Below are positions 8,500 to 17,304 of a DNA stretch of 64,000 nucleotides, piece by piece. A program made the position numbers and the translations under genes. Position 1 is the first letter of the stretch, and each line of letters opens with the position of its first letter. The DNA lies in NCBI GenBank assembly GCA_036770365.1, contig DAIPJH010000002.1, forward strand, positions 186,001 to 250,000, in the 5' to 3' direction. The notes beneath the pieces are model-generated. The model was not told the DNA's origin. It searched no databases and saw nothing but the letters and a program-made list of their open reading frames with translations. This stretch comes from DAIPJH01 sp036770365 (GTDB lineage: Bacteria > Pseudomonadota > Alphaproteobacteria > Rickettsiales > UBA998).

Positions 8500-8523
8500 C
8501 CACTAGTTTCTAGCCACTTCTTT
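8489..8523. repeat. Heptamer-periodic repeat tract 1
   Basis: Five 7-nt units run in phase: CTAGCCA, TTAACCA, CTAGTTT, CTAGCCA, CTTCTTT. The tract begins inside the tail of the four-helix-bundle remnant and ends 14 bases before leuA. A similar tract is found at 35254-35288. Confidence 0.55.
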
Positions 8524-8537
8524 TCAATGAGCAGAAC

Positions 8538-10088
8538 ATGACCAACCCTACCCGCATCACCATTTTTGACACTACCTTACGCGACGGCGAGCAATCTCCA
8601 GGCATGTCGATGAACCGTGAAGAAAAACTTCTCGTTGCCGAAGTACTCGATGGCATGGGCGTCGATGTCATTGAGGCAGGTTTTGCGATGGCATCTGACG
8701 GCGATTTTGATGCCGTACATGCCATAGCCAAACAAACAAAAAATGCTGTCGTTTGCTCACTTGCTCGCGGAAAAACTGCAGATATTGAACGCGCAGCAGA
8801 GGCGTTGAAACCTGCAAAGCGCAGCCGTATTCATACGTTTATCTCTACCAGCGATATTCATTTGAAATATCAATTTCGCATGACGCAAGATGAAGTGTTA
8901 GAAGTGATCAAGGATACAGTCGGGCTTGCAAAGAGCTTTACCGATGATGTCGAATGGTCGGCAATGGACGCTACCCGCACAGGCTATGATTATTTATGTC
9001 GCGCTGTGGAAACTGCGATTAAAGCGGGTGCAACCACCATCAATCTACCTGATACGGTGGGCTACGCCACACCGATTGACATTCATGAGATGTTCACCTC
9101 TGTGATTAACCGTGTCCCGAATGCTGATAAAGCCATTTTCTCCTTTCATGGACAAAATGATTTAGGGTTAGCCACCGCCAACACACTCGCTGCCCTTCAC
9201 GCTGGCGCACGTCAAGCAGAAGTGACCATCAACGGCATTGGCGAGCGTGCGGGTAATACTGCACTCGAAGAAGTGGTAATGACGCTCACCACCCGCAAAG
9301 ACCGTTATGGTTTTGAAACTGGTATCAGAACCGAGCATATCATGCGCGCATCACGCCTTGTACAATCCATCACAGGTCAATCAGTGCAGGTCAACAAAGC
9401 GATTGTTGGCGCAAATGCCTTTGCCCATGAATCAGGTATTCACCAAGATGGCATGCTCAAAAATGCTGGCACGTATGAAATCATGACTCCTGAATCTATT
9501 GGGCTTACCAAATCAAATTTGGTGATGGGTAAACATTCAGGTCGCCACGCATTCCGCAAAAAGCTTGAGGAGTTAGGCTTAACACTGGGCGATAATGCAT
9601 TTGAAGATGCATTTAACCGCTTTAAGGCACTCGCAGATAAAAAGAAAGATGTCTATGACGATGATATTCTTGCGCTAATTGACCCACGCGCAAACAGCGA
9701 TGCACAGCGCGTTCGCCTAGTTTCTTTGCAAGTACGTTGTGGTACGGTCGGAGCGCAAGAAGTAGATATGAAATTAGCTGTGGATGGCAAAGAACTCAGC
9801 ATTACACAAGCTGGGAACGGTCCTGTCGATGCCATCTTCAAAGCGATCAAAGCACTGATTCCCGCAGCGGCAAATGTTCGCCTCAAGCTTTATCAAGTAC
9901 ACGCAGTGACGCAAGGGACTGACGCACAAGCGGAAGTAACAGTACGCCTTGATGCAGAAGGCACAGTCGTCAATGGTCAGGGTAGCGATGTTGATACTTT
10001 AGTTGCATCTGCACTTGCGTATATCAACGCCTTGTGTAAAGTGGAGACCATTCGCAATAAAGATATTAAAACGATAGTACAGGAATAA
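8538..10088 (+). CDS. leuA: 2-isopropylmalate synthase
   Basis: The 516-residue enzyme has the HMGL-like TIM barrel with DTTLRDGEQSPG at residues 11-22 and NLPDTVGYATP, FSFHGQNDLGLATAN (catalytic/metal His) and INGIGERAGN, plus HESGIHQDG, the family's second signature. A C-terminal LeuA dimer/regulatory domain (about residues 385-510) binds leucine for feedback inhibition. It condenses acetyl-CoA with 2-ketoisovalerate, the first committed step to leucine. It lies downstream of ilvC; leuBCD are not in the window. Confidence 0.96.
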   Translation: MTNPTRITIFDTTLRDGEQSPGMSMNREEKLLVAEVLDGMGVDVIEAGFAMASDGDFDAVHAIAKQTKNAVVCSLARGKTADIERAAEALKPAKRSRIHTFISTSDIHLKYQFRMTQDEVLEVIKDTVGLAKSFTDDVEWSAMDATRTGYDYLCRAVETAIKAGATTINLPDTVGYATPIDIHEMFTSVINRVPNADKAIFSFHGQNDLGLATANTLAALHAGARQAEVTINGIGERAGNTALEEVVMTLTTRKDRYGFETGIRTEHIMRASRLVQSITGQSVQVNKAIVGANAFAHESGIHQDGMLKNAGTYEIMTPESIGLTKSNLVMGKHSGRHAFRKKLEELGLTLGDNAFEDAFNRFKALADKKKDVYDDDILALIDPRANSDAQRVRLVSLQVRCGTVGAQEVDMKLAVDGKELSITQAGNGPVDAIFKAIKALIPAAANVRLKLYQVHAVTQGTDAQAEVTVRLDAEGTVVNGQGSDVDTLVASALAYINALCKVETIRNKDIKTIVQE

Positions 10089-10120
10089 TATTCTTATACT
10101 ATTGTAGGGCATGGTACTGC

Positions 10121-11173
10121 ATGGGATTCTTTGGCAAGCTTTTCGGCCTCAAAAGCACGGATATGGCAATTGATTTAGGTACAGCAAACACGCTGATTTA
10201 CGTTCCTGGTCAGGGCGTTGTGCTTAATGAACCGTCTGTTGTTGCAATGAAAAATGAGAATGGTCAAAAAATTCCTTACGCCTTTGGTGAAGAAGCAAAG
10301 CAAATGCTTGGTCGCACCCCTGAAAAAATTGAAGCTTTACGGCCAATGAAAGATGGTGTCATCGCTGATTTCCACGTCGCAGAAGAAATGATCAAACATT
10401 TTATCCACCGCGTACATAAACGCCGTTTTTTTGGCTCTGGTCCTCTCATTATTATTTGTGTGCCTTCTGGTTCAACCCCTGTGGAACGCCGTGCGATTCA
10501 ATGGGCAGCAGAAAATGCAGGGGCGCGGGATGTCTATCTAATTGAAGAACCTGTGGCGGCAGCACTTGGCGCAGGGCTTCCTGTCGCAGTGGCGACGGGT
10601 TCAATGATCGTAGATATTGGCGGCGGCACGACAGAAGTTGCCGTGCTTTCACTTGGCGGTGTCGTCTATGCGCGCTCAGAGCGCGTCGGCGGTGACCGTA
10701 TGGACGAAGCAATTATTTCCTATGTTCGTCGTTATCATAATTTGCTGATTGGCGAGACCACTGCGGAACTCGCTAAAAAAGAAATTGGTACAGCCTGCCC
10801 ACCACAAGACGGCACAGAAGGTCGCAGCATGACCATTCGTGGTCGTGATATGGCAACAGGCACACCACGTGAATTAGTGCTGACAGAGTTGCAAATGGCG
10901 CAAGCACTTGCTGATCCTGTCTATCAAATTATGGAAGCGGTCAAAGTTGCCCTTGAATGCACCCCACCAGAACTCTCATCGGATATTGCGGACAAAGGCA
11001 TCGTGATGACAGGTGGCGGCTCAATGTTGCGTCACCTTGACGCCGTGATTTCATATGCAACAGGACTCCCCGTCATCGTTGCTGAGGATTCCCTTTTCTG
11101 CGTCGCAAAAGGCACTGGAATCGTATTAGAGAACCCCAGTGAATATCGTAATGTATTGTTTAAGCAGCATTAA
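10121..11173 (+). CDS. mreB: Rod-shape-determining actin homologue
   Basis: The 350-residue protein begins MGFFGKLFG, the amphipathic membrane-binding N-terminus typical of MreB. The actin-fold phosphate loops are DLGTANTLIYV at 18-28 and DIGGGTTEVAVLSLGG, with IEEPVAAALGAGLPV between them and GIVMTGGGSMLRHLD near the end. It polymerises on ATP beneath the inner membrane and organises lateral peptidoglycan synthesis. mreC, mreD and pbpA normally follow; here the next gene is convergent and unrelated, so mreB stands alone. Its stop is one base from the end of the opposing gene. Confidence 0.96.
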   Translation: MGFFGKLFGLKSTDMAIDLGTANTLIYVPGQGVVLNEPSVVAMKNENGQKIPYAFGEEAKQMLGRTPEKIEALRPMKDGVIADFHVAEEMIKHFIHRVHKRRFFGSGPLIIICVPSGSTPVERRAIQWAAENAGARDVYLIEEPVAAALGAGLPVAVATGSMIVDIGGGTTEVAVLSLGGVVYARSERVGGDRMDEAIISYVRRYHNLLIGETTAELAKKEIGTACPPQDGTEGRSMTIRGRDMATGTPRELVLTELQMAQALADPVYQIMEAVKVALECTPPELSSDIADKGIVMTGGGSMLRHLDAVISYATGLPVIVAEDSLFCVAKGTGIVLENPSEYRNVLFKQH

Positions 11174-11174
11174 A

Positions 11175-11915
11175 CTACGCTATCCACTCGCCTTTCAGCG
11201 AATCAATAAATGCTCGTGTATCTCTTGTAGCGATTGCCAAAACCTCAGCATTATCACTGCGAAGCACCAAACTTGTTGCCAAGCGTTCATCTTTAATCAT
11301 TGGGTATGAGCCTATTTCTACTTCTGGGTACTTGGCTTGAATCGCGGTGACGCCTTCGGCAATCACCCCTTCTGGTAGCCAAAAGCTCAAAGTTTCACTT
11401 AAAATTGGCAAACCACCTTTGAAAGTGTGGATGATACCGTCCATCATTGCCTGCATAATGCGTGGCACACCTGCAAGCACATAGACATTTCCAAGCCTAA
11501 AACCTGGGGCGGTACTCACAGGATTATCAATCAACTCTGCTCCCTCAGGCAAATCCGCCATACGCAAGCGCGCTGCGTTCAGGTCTTCGGGTTTATAATA
11601 CACACGCAGTCGTGCTTCCGCCTCAGCGTTACGACCAAATTTTACGCCAAATACTTTTGCGATACAGGCAGAGGTAATATCATCATGAGTTGGGCCAATG
11701 CCGCCTGTAGTAAAAATATAATCATACTGTGTGCGTACAGCGTTTATCGTTTCCACGATAATATGTTCCACATCAGGAATAACTCTCATATGCACCATCC
11801 GAACCCCGACTTCGTTCAAACGCTGCGATAACCATGCAAGGTTTTTATCTTGGGTTCGCCCTGATAAAATCTCATTTCCGATGATAATCAAGCAAGCCGT
11901 TGTAATTTTGGTCAT
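11175..11915 (-). CDS. CinA N-terminal-type molybdopterin-binding domain protein
   Basis: The start at 11915 is preferred over the ATG at 11939 because GAGGA lies seven bases before it; this gives 246 residues beginning MTKITTACLIIIGNEILSGRT. The MoCF-fold domain has FTTGGIGPTHDD, the signature shared by CinA, MoaB and MogA, and STAPGFRLGNVYVLAGVP. The C-terminal PncC/nicotinamide-nucleotide amidase domain of full CinA is missing, so this is the stand-alone COG1058 type common in alphaproteobacteria. Such proteins may hydrolyse damaged nucleotides (ADP-ribose or FAD pyrophosphatase activity is known for COG1058 relatives); I cannot tell the substrate here. Confidence 0.87.
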   Translation of the reverse strand: MTKITTACLIIIGNEILSGRTQDKNLAWLSQRLNEVGVRMVHMRVIPDVEHIIVETINAVRTQYDYIFTTGGIGPTHDDITSACIAKVFGVKFGRNAEAEARLRVYYKPEDLNAARLRMADLPEGAELIDNPVSTAPGFRLGNVYVLAGVPRIMQAMMDGIIHTFKGGLPILSETLSFWLPEGVIAEGVTAIQAKYPEVEIGSYPMIKDERLATSLVLRSDNAEVLAIATRDTRAFIDSLKGEWIA

Positions 11916-11975
11916 GATATTCCTCTTTTTCCTTGTCAAACTAGCTCAGGCTAGCATCCATTAAATGCTCTTTAG

Positions 11976-12000
11976 ATTCCAGCTTTCGCTGGAATGACAA
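11976..12000. repeat. Dispersed intergenic hairpin repeat, single half-element
   Basis: A 20-bp palindrome with 8-bp arms, ATTCCAGC and GCTGGAAT around TTTC, is followed by GACAA. It matches the second half of the copies at 24772-24840 and 45357-45423. It sits between a divergently placed pair of starts, upstream of map. Confidence 0.75.
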
Positions 12001-12083
12001 AGATTTTGCAGCCACAAGTATAGCATAAAAAAATTGCTGATTTCCACCATGTCCTTTATGTTAGGCGCAAGGAGAACAAATAA

Positions 12084-12884
12084 ATGTCAAAAAAATCACA
12101 TATCGAACTTCACGGGCCTGAAGACTTTGCCGCAATGCGCAAGGCAGGAAAGCTTGCCGCTGAATTACTCGACGCCGCCACGGAGATTGTACGCGAAGGC
12201 GTCACCACGCAGGAAATCAATGATATTTTGCATAAGATAACGATTGATGCAGGCGCGATTCCTGCACCACTGGGCTATCGCGGCTTTCCGAAATCTGTAT
12301 GTACATCGGTCAATCACGTCGTATGTCACGGCGTGCCGTCTGAAAAACAAAAACTCAAGTCTGGCGACATTATCAATATTGACGTGACCCCACTGGTTGA
12401 TGGTTGGCATGGCGATTCAAGCCGTATGTATTATGTGGGTGACGTACCGATTCGCGCACAACGACTGATTCAGGTGACCTATGATGCGATGATGCTGGGG
12501 ATTGAACAAATCAAACCAGGAAAAACCACTGGTGATATTGGGCATGCAATTCAAACCTATGCGGAGTCACAAGGATTTTCGGTCGTACGTGAATATTGCG
12601 GTCATGGACTTGGTAAAATCTTTCATACCGCCCCCAATATCCTACATTTCGGCAGACCAGGTTCGGGTGAAATACTAGAAGAAGGTATGTTCTTCACCGT
12701 AGAACCGATGATCAATGCAGGCAAAAAAGAGACCAAACTCAGTGTGCATGATGGCTGGACAGTCACCACCCGTGACCGCTCGCTTTCTGCGCAGTTTGAA
12801 CATTCTTTAGGGGTGACCAAAGACGGTTTTGAACTATTTACTGTTTCTCCTAAAGGTTTACACTTCCCTCCTTATAAAATTTAG
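12084..12884 (+). CDS. map: Methionine aminopeptidase type I
   Basis: The 266-residue protein has all five metal ligands in the expected positions: Asp100 (NIDVT), Asp111 (HGDSSRM), His174 (CGHGLG), Glu207 (TVEP) and Glu239 (QFEHS), with catalytic His82 in VVCHGVP. It removes the initiator methionine from nascent proteins. AAGGAG sits nine bases upstream of the start. The following SDR gene begins ten bases after the stop, so they probably share a transcript. Confidence 0.96.
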   Translation: MSKKSHIELHGPEDFAAMRKAGKLAAELLDAATEIVREGVTTQEINDILHKITIDAGAIPAPLGYRGFPKSVCTSVNHVVCHGVPSEKQKLKSGDIINIDVTPLVDGWHGDSSRMYYVGDVPIRAQRLIQVTYDAMMLGIEQIKPGKTTGDIGHAIQTYAESQGFSVVREYCGHGLGKIFHTAPNILHFGRPGSGEILEEGMFFTVEPMINAGKKETKLSVHDGWTVTTRDRSLSAQFEHSLGVTKDGFELFTVSPKGLHFPPYKI

Positions 12885-12894
12885 GTGATGACAC

Positions 12895-13671
12895 ATGACA
12901 TATAAAAACATCGTGATTACAGGCGCAAGTTCTGGGCTTGGAGAGGCATTAGCGAAAGCCTACGCCGAGCGTGGCGTCACTCTTGGACTACTTGGACGCA
13001 ATACTGACAAGCTGGAGACTTTAGCCATGTATTGCCGCGCACGTGGGACAGAAGTCATCACCGCAAGTATTGACGTGTGTAATGAAGCAGCGATGACCGA
13101 CTGGCTAGCACATTTTGACGCTGATCACCCCATTGACCTCATTATCGCCAACGCAGGAATTTCTGGTGGAACAGCGAGTGGCACAGAATCTTCTGAGCAA
13201 ACACGTCGTATTTTTGAAGTGAATGTGACTGGCGTATTTAATACTGTACTCCCTGTAATATCATGGATGCAGATGCGTTCGCATGGTCATATCGCCCTCA
13301 TCAGCTCAATCGCAGGATTTCGTGGACTTGGCTCTGCGCCTGCTTATTGCTCAAGCAAAGCAGCAGTACGCATATGGGGTGAAGGGCTACGCTGTCAGCT
13401 CAAAAAACAAGGCATCAAAGTAAGTGTAATCTGTCCAGGATTTATCAAAACCCCGATGACAGATGTGAATCCCTACCCTATGCCGTTTATCATGGAAGCT
13501 GAAGAAGCAGCACAACGCATCAAAGCAGGGATTGAGAAAAACCGTCCGCGTATTGCTTTCCCACTACCAATGTCGATTCCGTTATGGCTGCTTAGTTGCT
13601 TAAGTCCACACATTGGCGATGTACTAGTATCATGGCTTCCCGGCAAACCACCGCAAGATTTTAAGGGCTAA
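12895..13671 (+). CDS. SDR-family oxidoreductase
   Basis: This 258-residue classical short-chain dehydrogenase has the cofactor motif TGASSGLG at residues 9-16, NAG at 86-88, Asn110, Ser137/138, and the catalytic Tyr151-x-x-x-Lys155 in PAYCSSKAA. The end has a hydrophobic stretch (about 228-245, PMSIPLWLLSCLSPHIGDVLV), suggesting peripheral or membrane association. The substrate cannot be read from the sequence. It is packed between map and ubiD with gaps of 10 and 3 bases. Confidence 0.85.
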   Translation: MTYKNIVITGASSGLGEALAKAYAERGVTLGLLGRNTDKLETLAMYCRARGTEVITASIDVCNEAAMTDWLAHFDADHPIDLIIANAGISGGTASGTESSEQTRRIFEVNVTGVFNTVLPVISWMQMRSHGHIALISSIAGFRGLGSAPAYCSSKAAVRIWGEGLRCQLKKQGIKVSVICPGFIKTPMTDVNPYPMPFIMEAEEAAQRIKAGIEKNRPRIAFPLPMSIPLWLLSCLSPHIGDVLVSWLPGKPPQDFKG

Positions 13672-13674
13672 GAC

Positions 13675-15204
13675 ATGGCATACGAATCTCTGCGTGATTT
13701 TATGACTGCTTTAGAAAAGGCAGGCAAGCTTGTGCGTGTACAAGCCTCCGTTTCCACCTATTTAGAGATGACCGAAATTCAAACGCGATTACTGGCAGAA
13801 AAAGGAGCGGCGGTCTTATTTGAAAACGTTCTCCATGCCAATAATTCTACGGAAGAAGCCGAACAAAAAAAATCACCACTGCCTGTTTTAGTCAATCTTT
13901 TTGGTACGGTCGAGCGCGTGGCTATGGCTTTGAACCGTACTCCTGAACAATTGCGTGAAGTCGGCGAAATGTTAGCTTTCTTTAAGCAACCCGAGCCACC
14001 TTCATCTATGCGTGAAGCATGGGAGATGATGCCACTCATCAAAGCCGCACTTGCGATGAAACCCAAAACAGTGAATAACGCCCCCTGCCAAGAAGTCCTA
14101 TGGACAGGTGAAGAAGTGGATTTAGGCAGACTACCTATCCAAACCTGCTGGCCAAACGAACCTGCACCGCTAATTACGTGGCCACTCGTCGTGACCAAAG
14201 GCCCAAGCGACAAAAAGGAAGATAATTTTAATCTTGGCATTTACCGTATGCAGGTTACGGGCAAAAACACGACCTTAATGCGCTGGCTCAAACATCGCGG
14301 CGGAGCGCAACACCATGCACGCTGGGCAAAGGAAAAGCGCGACCCACTACCAGTGGCAGTGGTGATTGGCGCAGACCCTGCGACTATTCTTGCTGCAGTG
14401 ACACCTGTACCTGATACACTTTCAGAATATCAATTTGCAGGATTACTTCGCGGAAGCAAAGTGCAGCTCGTTGACTGTAAAACCGTACCGTTAAAAGTAC
14501 CTGCCCACGCAGAAATCGTGTTGGAAGGTTACGTAAGCTTAAGTGAATATGGCGATGAAGGTCCTTACGGCGATCACACAGGTTATTATAACTCCGTCGA
14601 GAAATTCCCTGTCTTTACCTGTACGGCGATTACTATGCGAAGGGATGCTATTTATTTAAGCACCTTCACCAGCCGCCCCCCTGATGAGCCATCCGTACTA
14701 GGCGAAGCACTGAATGAAGTATTCATCCCGCTTCTACAACAACAATTCCCCGAAATTGTTGATTTCTGGTTGCCGCCTGAAGGTTGTTCGTACCGCGTTG
14801 CGGTCGTCTCCATCAAAAAGGCTTATGCTGGACATGCCAAGCGTATCATGATGGGCGTATGGTCGTTCCTACGTCAATTTGTCTATACTAAATTTGTGAT
14901 TATAGTTGATGAAGACATTGACTGCCGTGACTGGAAGGATGTAATCTGGGCAATGTCCACACGCATGGACCCTGTGCGCGATATTATCACGATTGAAAAC
15001 ACCCCAATTGATTACCTTGATTTTGCTTCGCCGACCTCAGGACTAGGCGGTAAACTCGGCATGGACGCCACAAACAAAATAGACAGCGAAACCACCCGTG
15101 AATGGGGTCAAGTCATGCGAATGGACGACAATATTATTCAGAAAGTAAACGAAAAATGGGCGCAGTACGGACTGCCTACCAGCGGCGTGTCTATTTGGAA
15201 ATAA
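13675..15204 (+). CDS. ubiD: UbiD-family decarboxylase (3-polyprenyl-4-hydroxybenzoate carboxy-lyase)
   Basis: The 509-residue length fits UbiD. It begins with YESLRDFMTALEKAGKLVRV, the standard N-terminus, and contains LGIYRMQV, WLKHRGGAQHH, VLEGYVSLSEYGDEGPYGDH and KFVIIVDEDIDCRDWKDV. Family enzymes use prenylated FMN made by UbiX; the Arg and acidic residues that surround it fall in these blocks. In ubiquinone synthesis it removes the ring carboxyl from polyprenyl-hydroxybenzoate. No ubiX is in the window. Role in ubiquinone synthesis is inferred from closeness to the canonical E. coli form. Confidence 0.93.
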   Translation: MAYESLRDFMTALEKAGKLVRVQASVSTYLEMTEIQTRLLAEKGAAVLFENVLHANNSTEEAEQKKSPLPVLVNLFGTVERVAMALNRTPEQLREVGEMLAFFKQPEPPSSMREAWEMMPLIKAALAMKPKTVNNAPCQEVLWTGEEVDLGRLPIQTCWPNEPAPLITWPLVVTKGPSDKKEDNFNLGIYRMQVTGKNTTLMRWLKHRGGAQHHARWAKEKRDPLPVAVVIGADPATILAAVTPVPDTLSEYQFAGLLRGSKVQLVDCKTVPLKVPAHAEIVLEGYVSLSEYGDEGPYGDHTGYYNSVEKFPVFTCTAITMRRDAIYLSTFTSRPPDEPSVLGEALNEVFIPLLQQQFPEIVDFWLPPEGCSYRVAVVSIKKAYAGHAKRIMMGVWSFLRQFVYTKFVIIVDEDIDCRDWKDVIWAMSTRMDPVRDIITIENTPIDYLDFASPTSGLGGKLGMDATNKIDSETTREWGQVMRMDDNIIQKVNEKWAQYGLPTSGVSIWK

Positions 15205-15252
15205 TGCCCATGTCGCCCCATTACTACTAGATTTATGCAGTACGCAGGTGTA

Positions 15253-15264
15253 GAAACATGTTTC
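15253..15264. repeat. 12-bp perfect palindrome upstream of the SRPBCC gene
   Basis: GAAACATGTTTC is a perfect palindrome in the 121-base spacer before the SRPBCC gene. It could be an operator half-pair for a dimeric regulator, or chance. Confidence 0.35.
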
Positions 15265-15325
15265 AAAAATATACAGATGAAGCTCACACAAGAGGAGCAG
15301 GTCACAATATTAAAGGAAATGCAGC

Positions 15326-15910
15326 ATGCGCATAATGATTACCACACTCGGTGTTTTTCTCGCGATTGCCGCCGTAGGATTTATTGGATTTAGTGCAAAT
15401 CTTTCCAAAAACCACCATGTTGAAGCTGAGGCTGTTTATGACCGTCCCGTCACAATGGTTTGGCAAGTTCTCACCGATTATGCAACCATGCCCACGTGGT
15501 CAGCAACCGTTGCCAAAACCGCATCACTGGGTATCAAAGATGGCAAACCCGCATGGCATATTGAACTCAAAGACGGGCATTTCATGGATATCAGCATTGA
15601 TGAATCCATTCCCAATAAACATTTTAAAACCACCATTCTTGATACGGATACGCCCTATGAAGGCTCATGGATAATTGACTTAGAAGCTTTAAGCGAAAAC
15701 AAAACCGTCGCAAAACTTTCCGAAGATGGCAAAATTAAAAGTCCGATTTGGCGCTTTATAATGCACTATTTTATTGGTCAAGATACACTTATCAAGACAA
15801 CACTCGCTCAAGCAGGAGAAGAACTGGCAAGACGCCCTTTACCTACATTGCAACCCACGCAGCCTAACGCCCTTTCCACAACACCAGCCGAATCACACCT
15901 CACACACTAA
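15326..15910 (+). CDS. SRPBCC (START-like) domain protein with N-terminal membrane anchor
   Basis: The 194-residue protein starts with one hydrophobic segment (about residues 4-24), either an uncleaved anchor or a signal peptide, then a polyketide-cyclase/START-like fold: VEAEAVYDRPVTMVWQVLTD is the usual first strand and helix of SRPBCC proteins. The C-terminus is Pro/Thr-rich and disordered. These proteins bind hydrophobic ligands. It stands between ubiD and pmbA; the ligand is unknown. Confidence 0.7.
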   Translation: MRIMITTLGVFLAIAAVGFIGFSANLSKNHHVEAEAVYDRPVTMVWQVLTDYATMPTWSATVAKTASLGIKDGKPAWHIELKDGHFMDISIDESIPNKHFKTTILDTDTPYEGSWIIDLEALSENKTVAKLSEDGKIKSPIWRFIMHYFIGQDTLIKTTLAQAGEELARRPLPTLQPTQPNALSTTPAESHLTH

Positions 15911-15933
15911 TCACCCTTTTTCTGCGAGTCACC

Positions 15934-17271
15934 ATGACCTCTTCTAATGCCGCCATCATTGAACATGTACTTACCGAGGCAAAAAAACAGGGTGCAGATA
16001 AAGCAGACTGTATTTTTCTAAACACGATGGATGTATCGGTGTCGTGCCGTAAAGGAAAGCAAGAACAATTAGAACGCTCTGAGTCCAGCGGCATAGGGCT
16101 GCGAGTATGGGTGGGTGATGCACCCGCAATGGCATCCACCTCAGATTGCTCCCCCGCAAGCTTAATGTTGCTTGCAGAGCGCGCACTTTCAATGGCACGT
16201 GTAGCGACAGACGATACTTACGCCGATTTGGCGGATAGTTCGTGCATCATTAAGAATATCCCCGACCTTGATCTCTATGACAGCAATGAGCCTGAAGTGA
16301 ATTTAATGTTTGACCGTGCAAAACAATGCGAAGCAGTCGCGTTGGAAACCAAAGGCATCACCAATTCAGAAGGTGCAGATGCGAGTTATGGTACATATGA
16401 GCTGATCATTGCAACCTCTGCGGGATGCCACGCCCACTACCGCGCCAGCATGCAATCGCTTTCTGTGTCTGTGCTTGCAGGTAAAGGCGCAGAGATGGAA
16501 CGTGATTACGATTATAGCACAGCACGTCATTTTGGCGATTTACTCTCTCCAAAAGACATTGGAAAGGGTGCAGCCCAAAAAGCACTTGCACGCTTGCATC
16601 CTCGCAAAAAGGCCACCACGCAGATTCCTGTGATTTTTGACCCGCGTGTGGGCCGCAGTTTACTGGGAGCATTTTCTTCAGGTATCAACGGCACAAGCAT
16701 TGCGCGTGGCACGTCCTTCCTCAAAGACCAGATGCATAAAGAAATCTTTAATCAAAATGTTTGTATTGTCGATGATGCTACCCGTAGGCGTGGACTTGGC
16801 TCAAAACCGTTTGATGGCGAAGGACTCGCCACTGCACCCCTCACCCTCGTCGAAAACGGTGTTTTGCAAACATGGTTACTCGATACACGTTCAGCCAATC
16901 AGCTTGGGCTAAAATCGACTGGTCACGCTTCGCGCGGGATGGCATCACCCCCGTCTCCGTCCTCTACCAATCTTTATATGAAAGCAGGAAAAATATCTGT
17001 TAACGACTTGATTGCGGACATCAAAGAAGGGTTCTACGTCACGGAAGCTTTCGGCATGGGCGTGAACACTGTCACAGGAGATTATAGCCAAGGCGCATCA
17101 GGTTTTTGGATTGAAAACGGTGAAATCGTCTATCCGGTTTCCGAGATGACAATTGCAGGAAAAATGCTCGATATGTTCGTACACCTTATTCCTGCAAATG
17201 ATTTGGTGTTCAAATACGCCACCAACACCCCAACGCTGCGCGTTGAGGGTATGACAGTGGCAGGAAGCTAG
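15934..17271 (+). CDS. pmbA: TldE/PmbA metalloprotease-like protein
   Basis: The 445-residue protein matches the PmbA/TldE half of the TldD/TldE protease: an N-terminal modulator domain (residues about 10-160) and the C-terminal barrel with PVIFDPRVGRSLLGAFSSGI, FDGEGLATAPLTLVENG, LDTRSANQLGLKSTGHA and TGDYSQGASGFWIENGE. TldE partners with TldD, which carries the zinc HExxxH motif; this protein lacks that motif as expected. TldD is not in the window. The complex degrades unfolded peptides and processes some peptide antibiotics. Confidence 0.92.
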   Translation: MTSSNAAIIEHVLTEAKKQGADKADCIFLNTMDVSVSCRKGKQEQLERSESSGIGLRVWVGDAPAMASTSDCSPASLMLLAERALSMARVATDDTYADLADSSCIIKNIPDLDLYDSNEPEVNLMFDRAKQCEAVALETKGITNSEGADASYGTYELIIATSAGCHAHYRASMQSLSVSVLAGKGAEMERDYDYSTARHFGDLLSPKDIGKGAAQKALARLHPRKKATTQIPVIFDPRVGRSLLGAFSSGINGTSIARGTSFLKDQMHKEIFNQNVCIVDDATRRRGLGSKPFDGEGLATAPLTLVENGVLQTWLLDTRSANQLGLKSTGHASRGMASPPSPSSTNLYMKAGKISVNDLIADIKEGFYVTEAFGMGVNTVTGDYSQGASGFWIENGEIVYPVSEMTIAGKMLDMFVHLIPANDLVFKYATNTPTLRVEGMTVAGS

Positions 17272-17304
17272 CTTTTTCAAATAAAAGCAGTTAAACATCT
17301 GCGC

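Noticed and set aside
11941..11954. CTAGC/GCTAG inverted repeat as a third heptamer tract
   Set aside because: Only one unit resembles the heptamers and the phase is not kept; left as chance.
13779..14240. 153-residue minus-strand frame inside ubiD
   Set aside because: Mirrors conserved UbiD sequence; no independent support.
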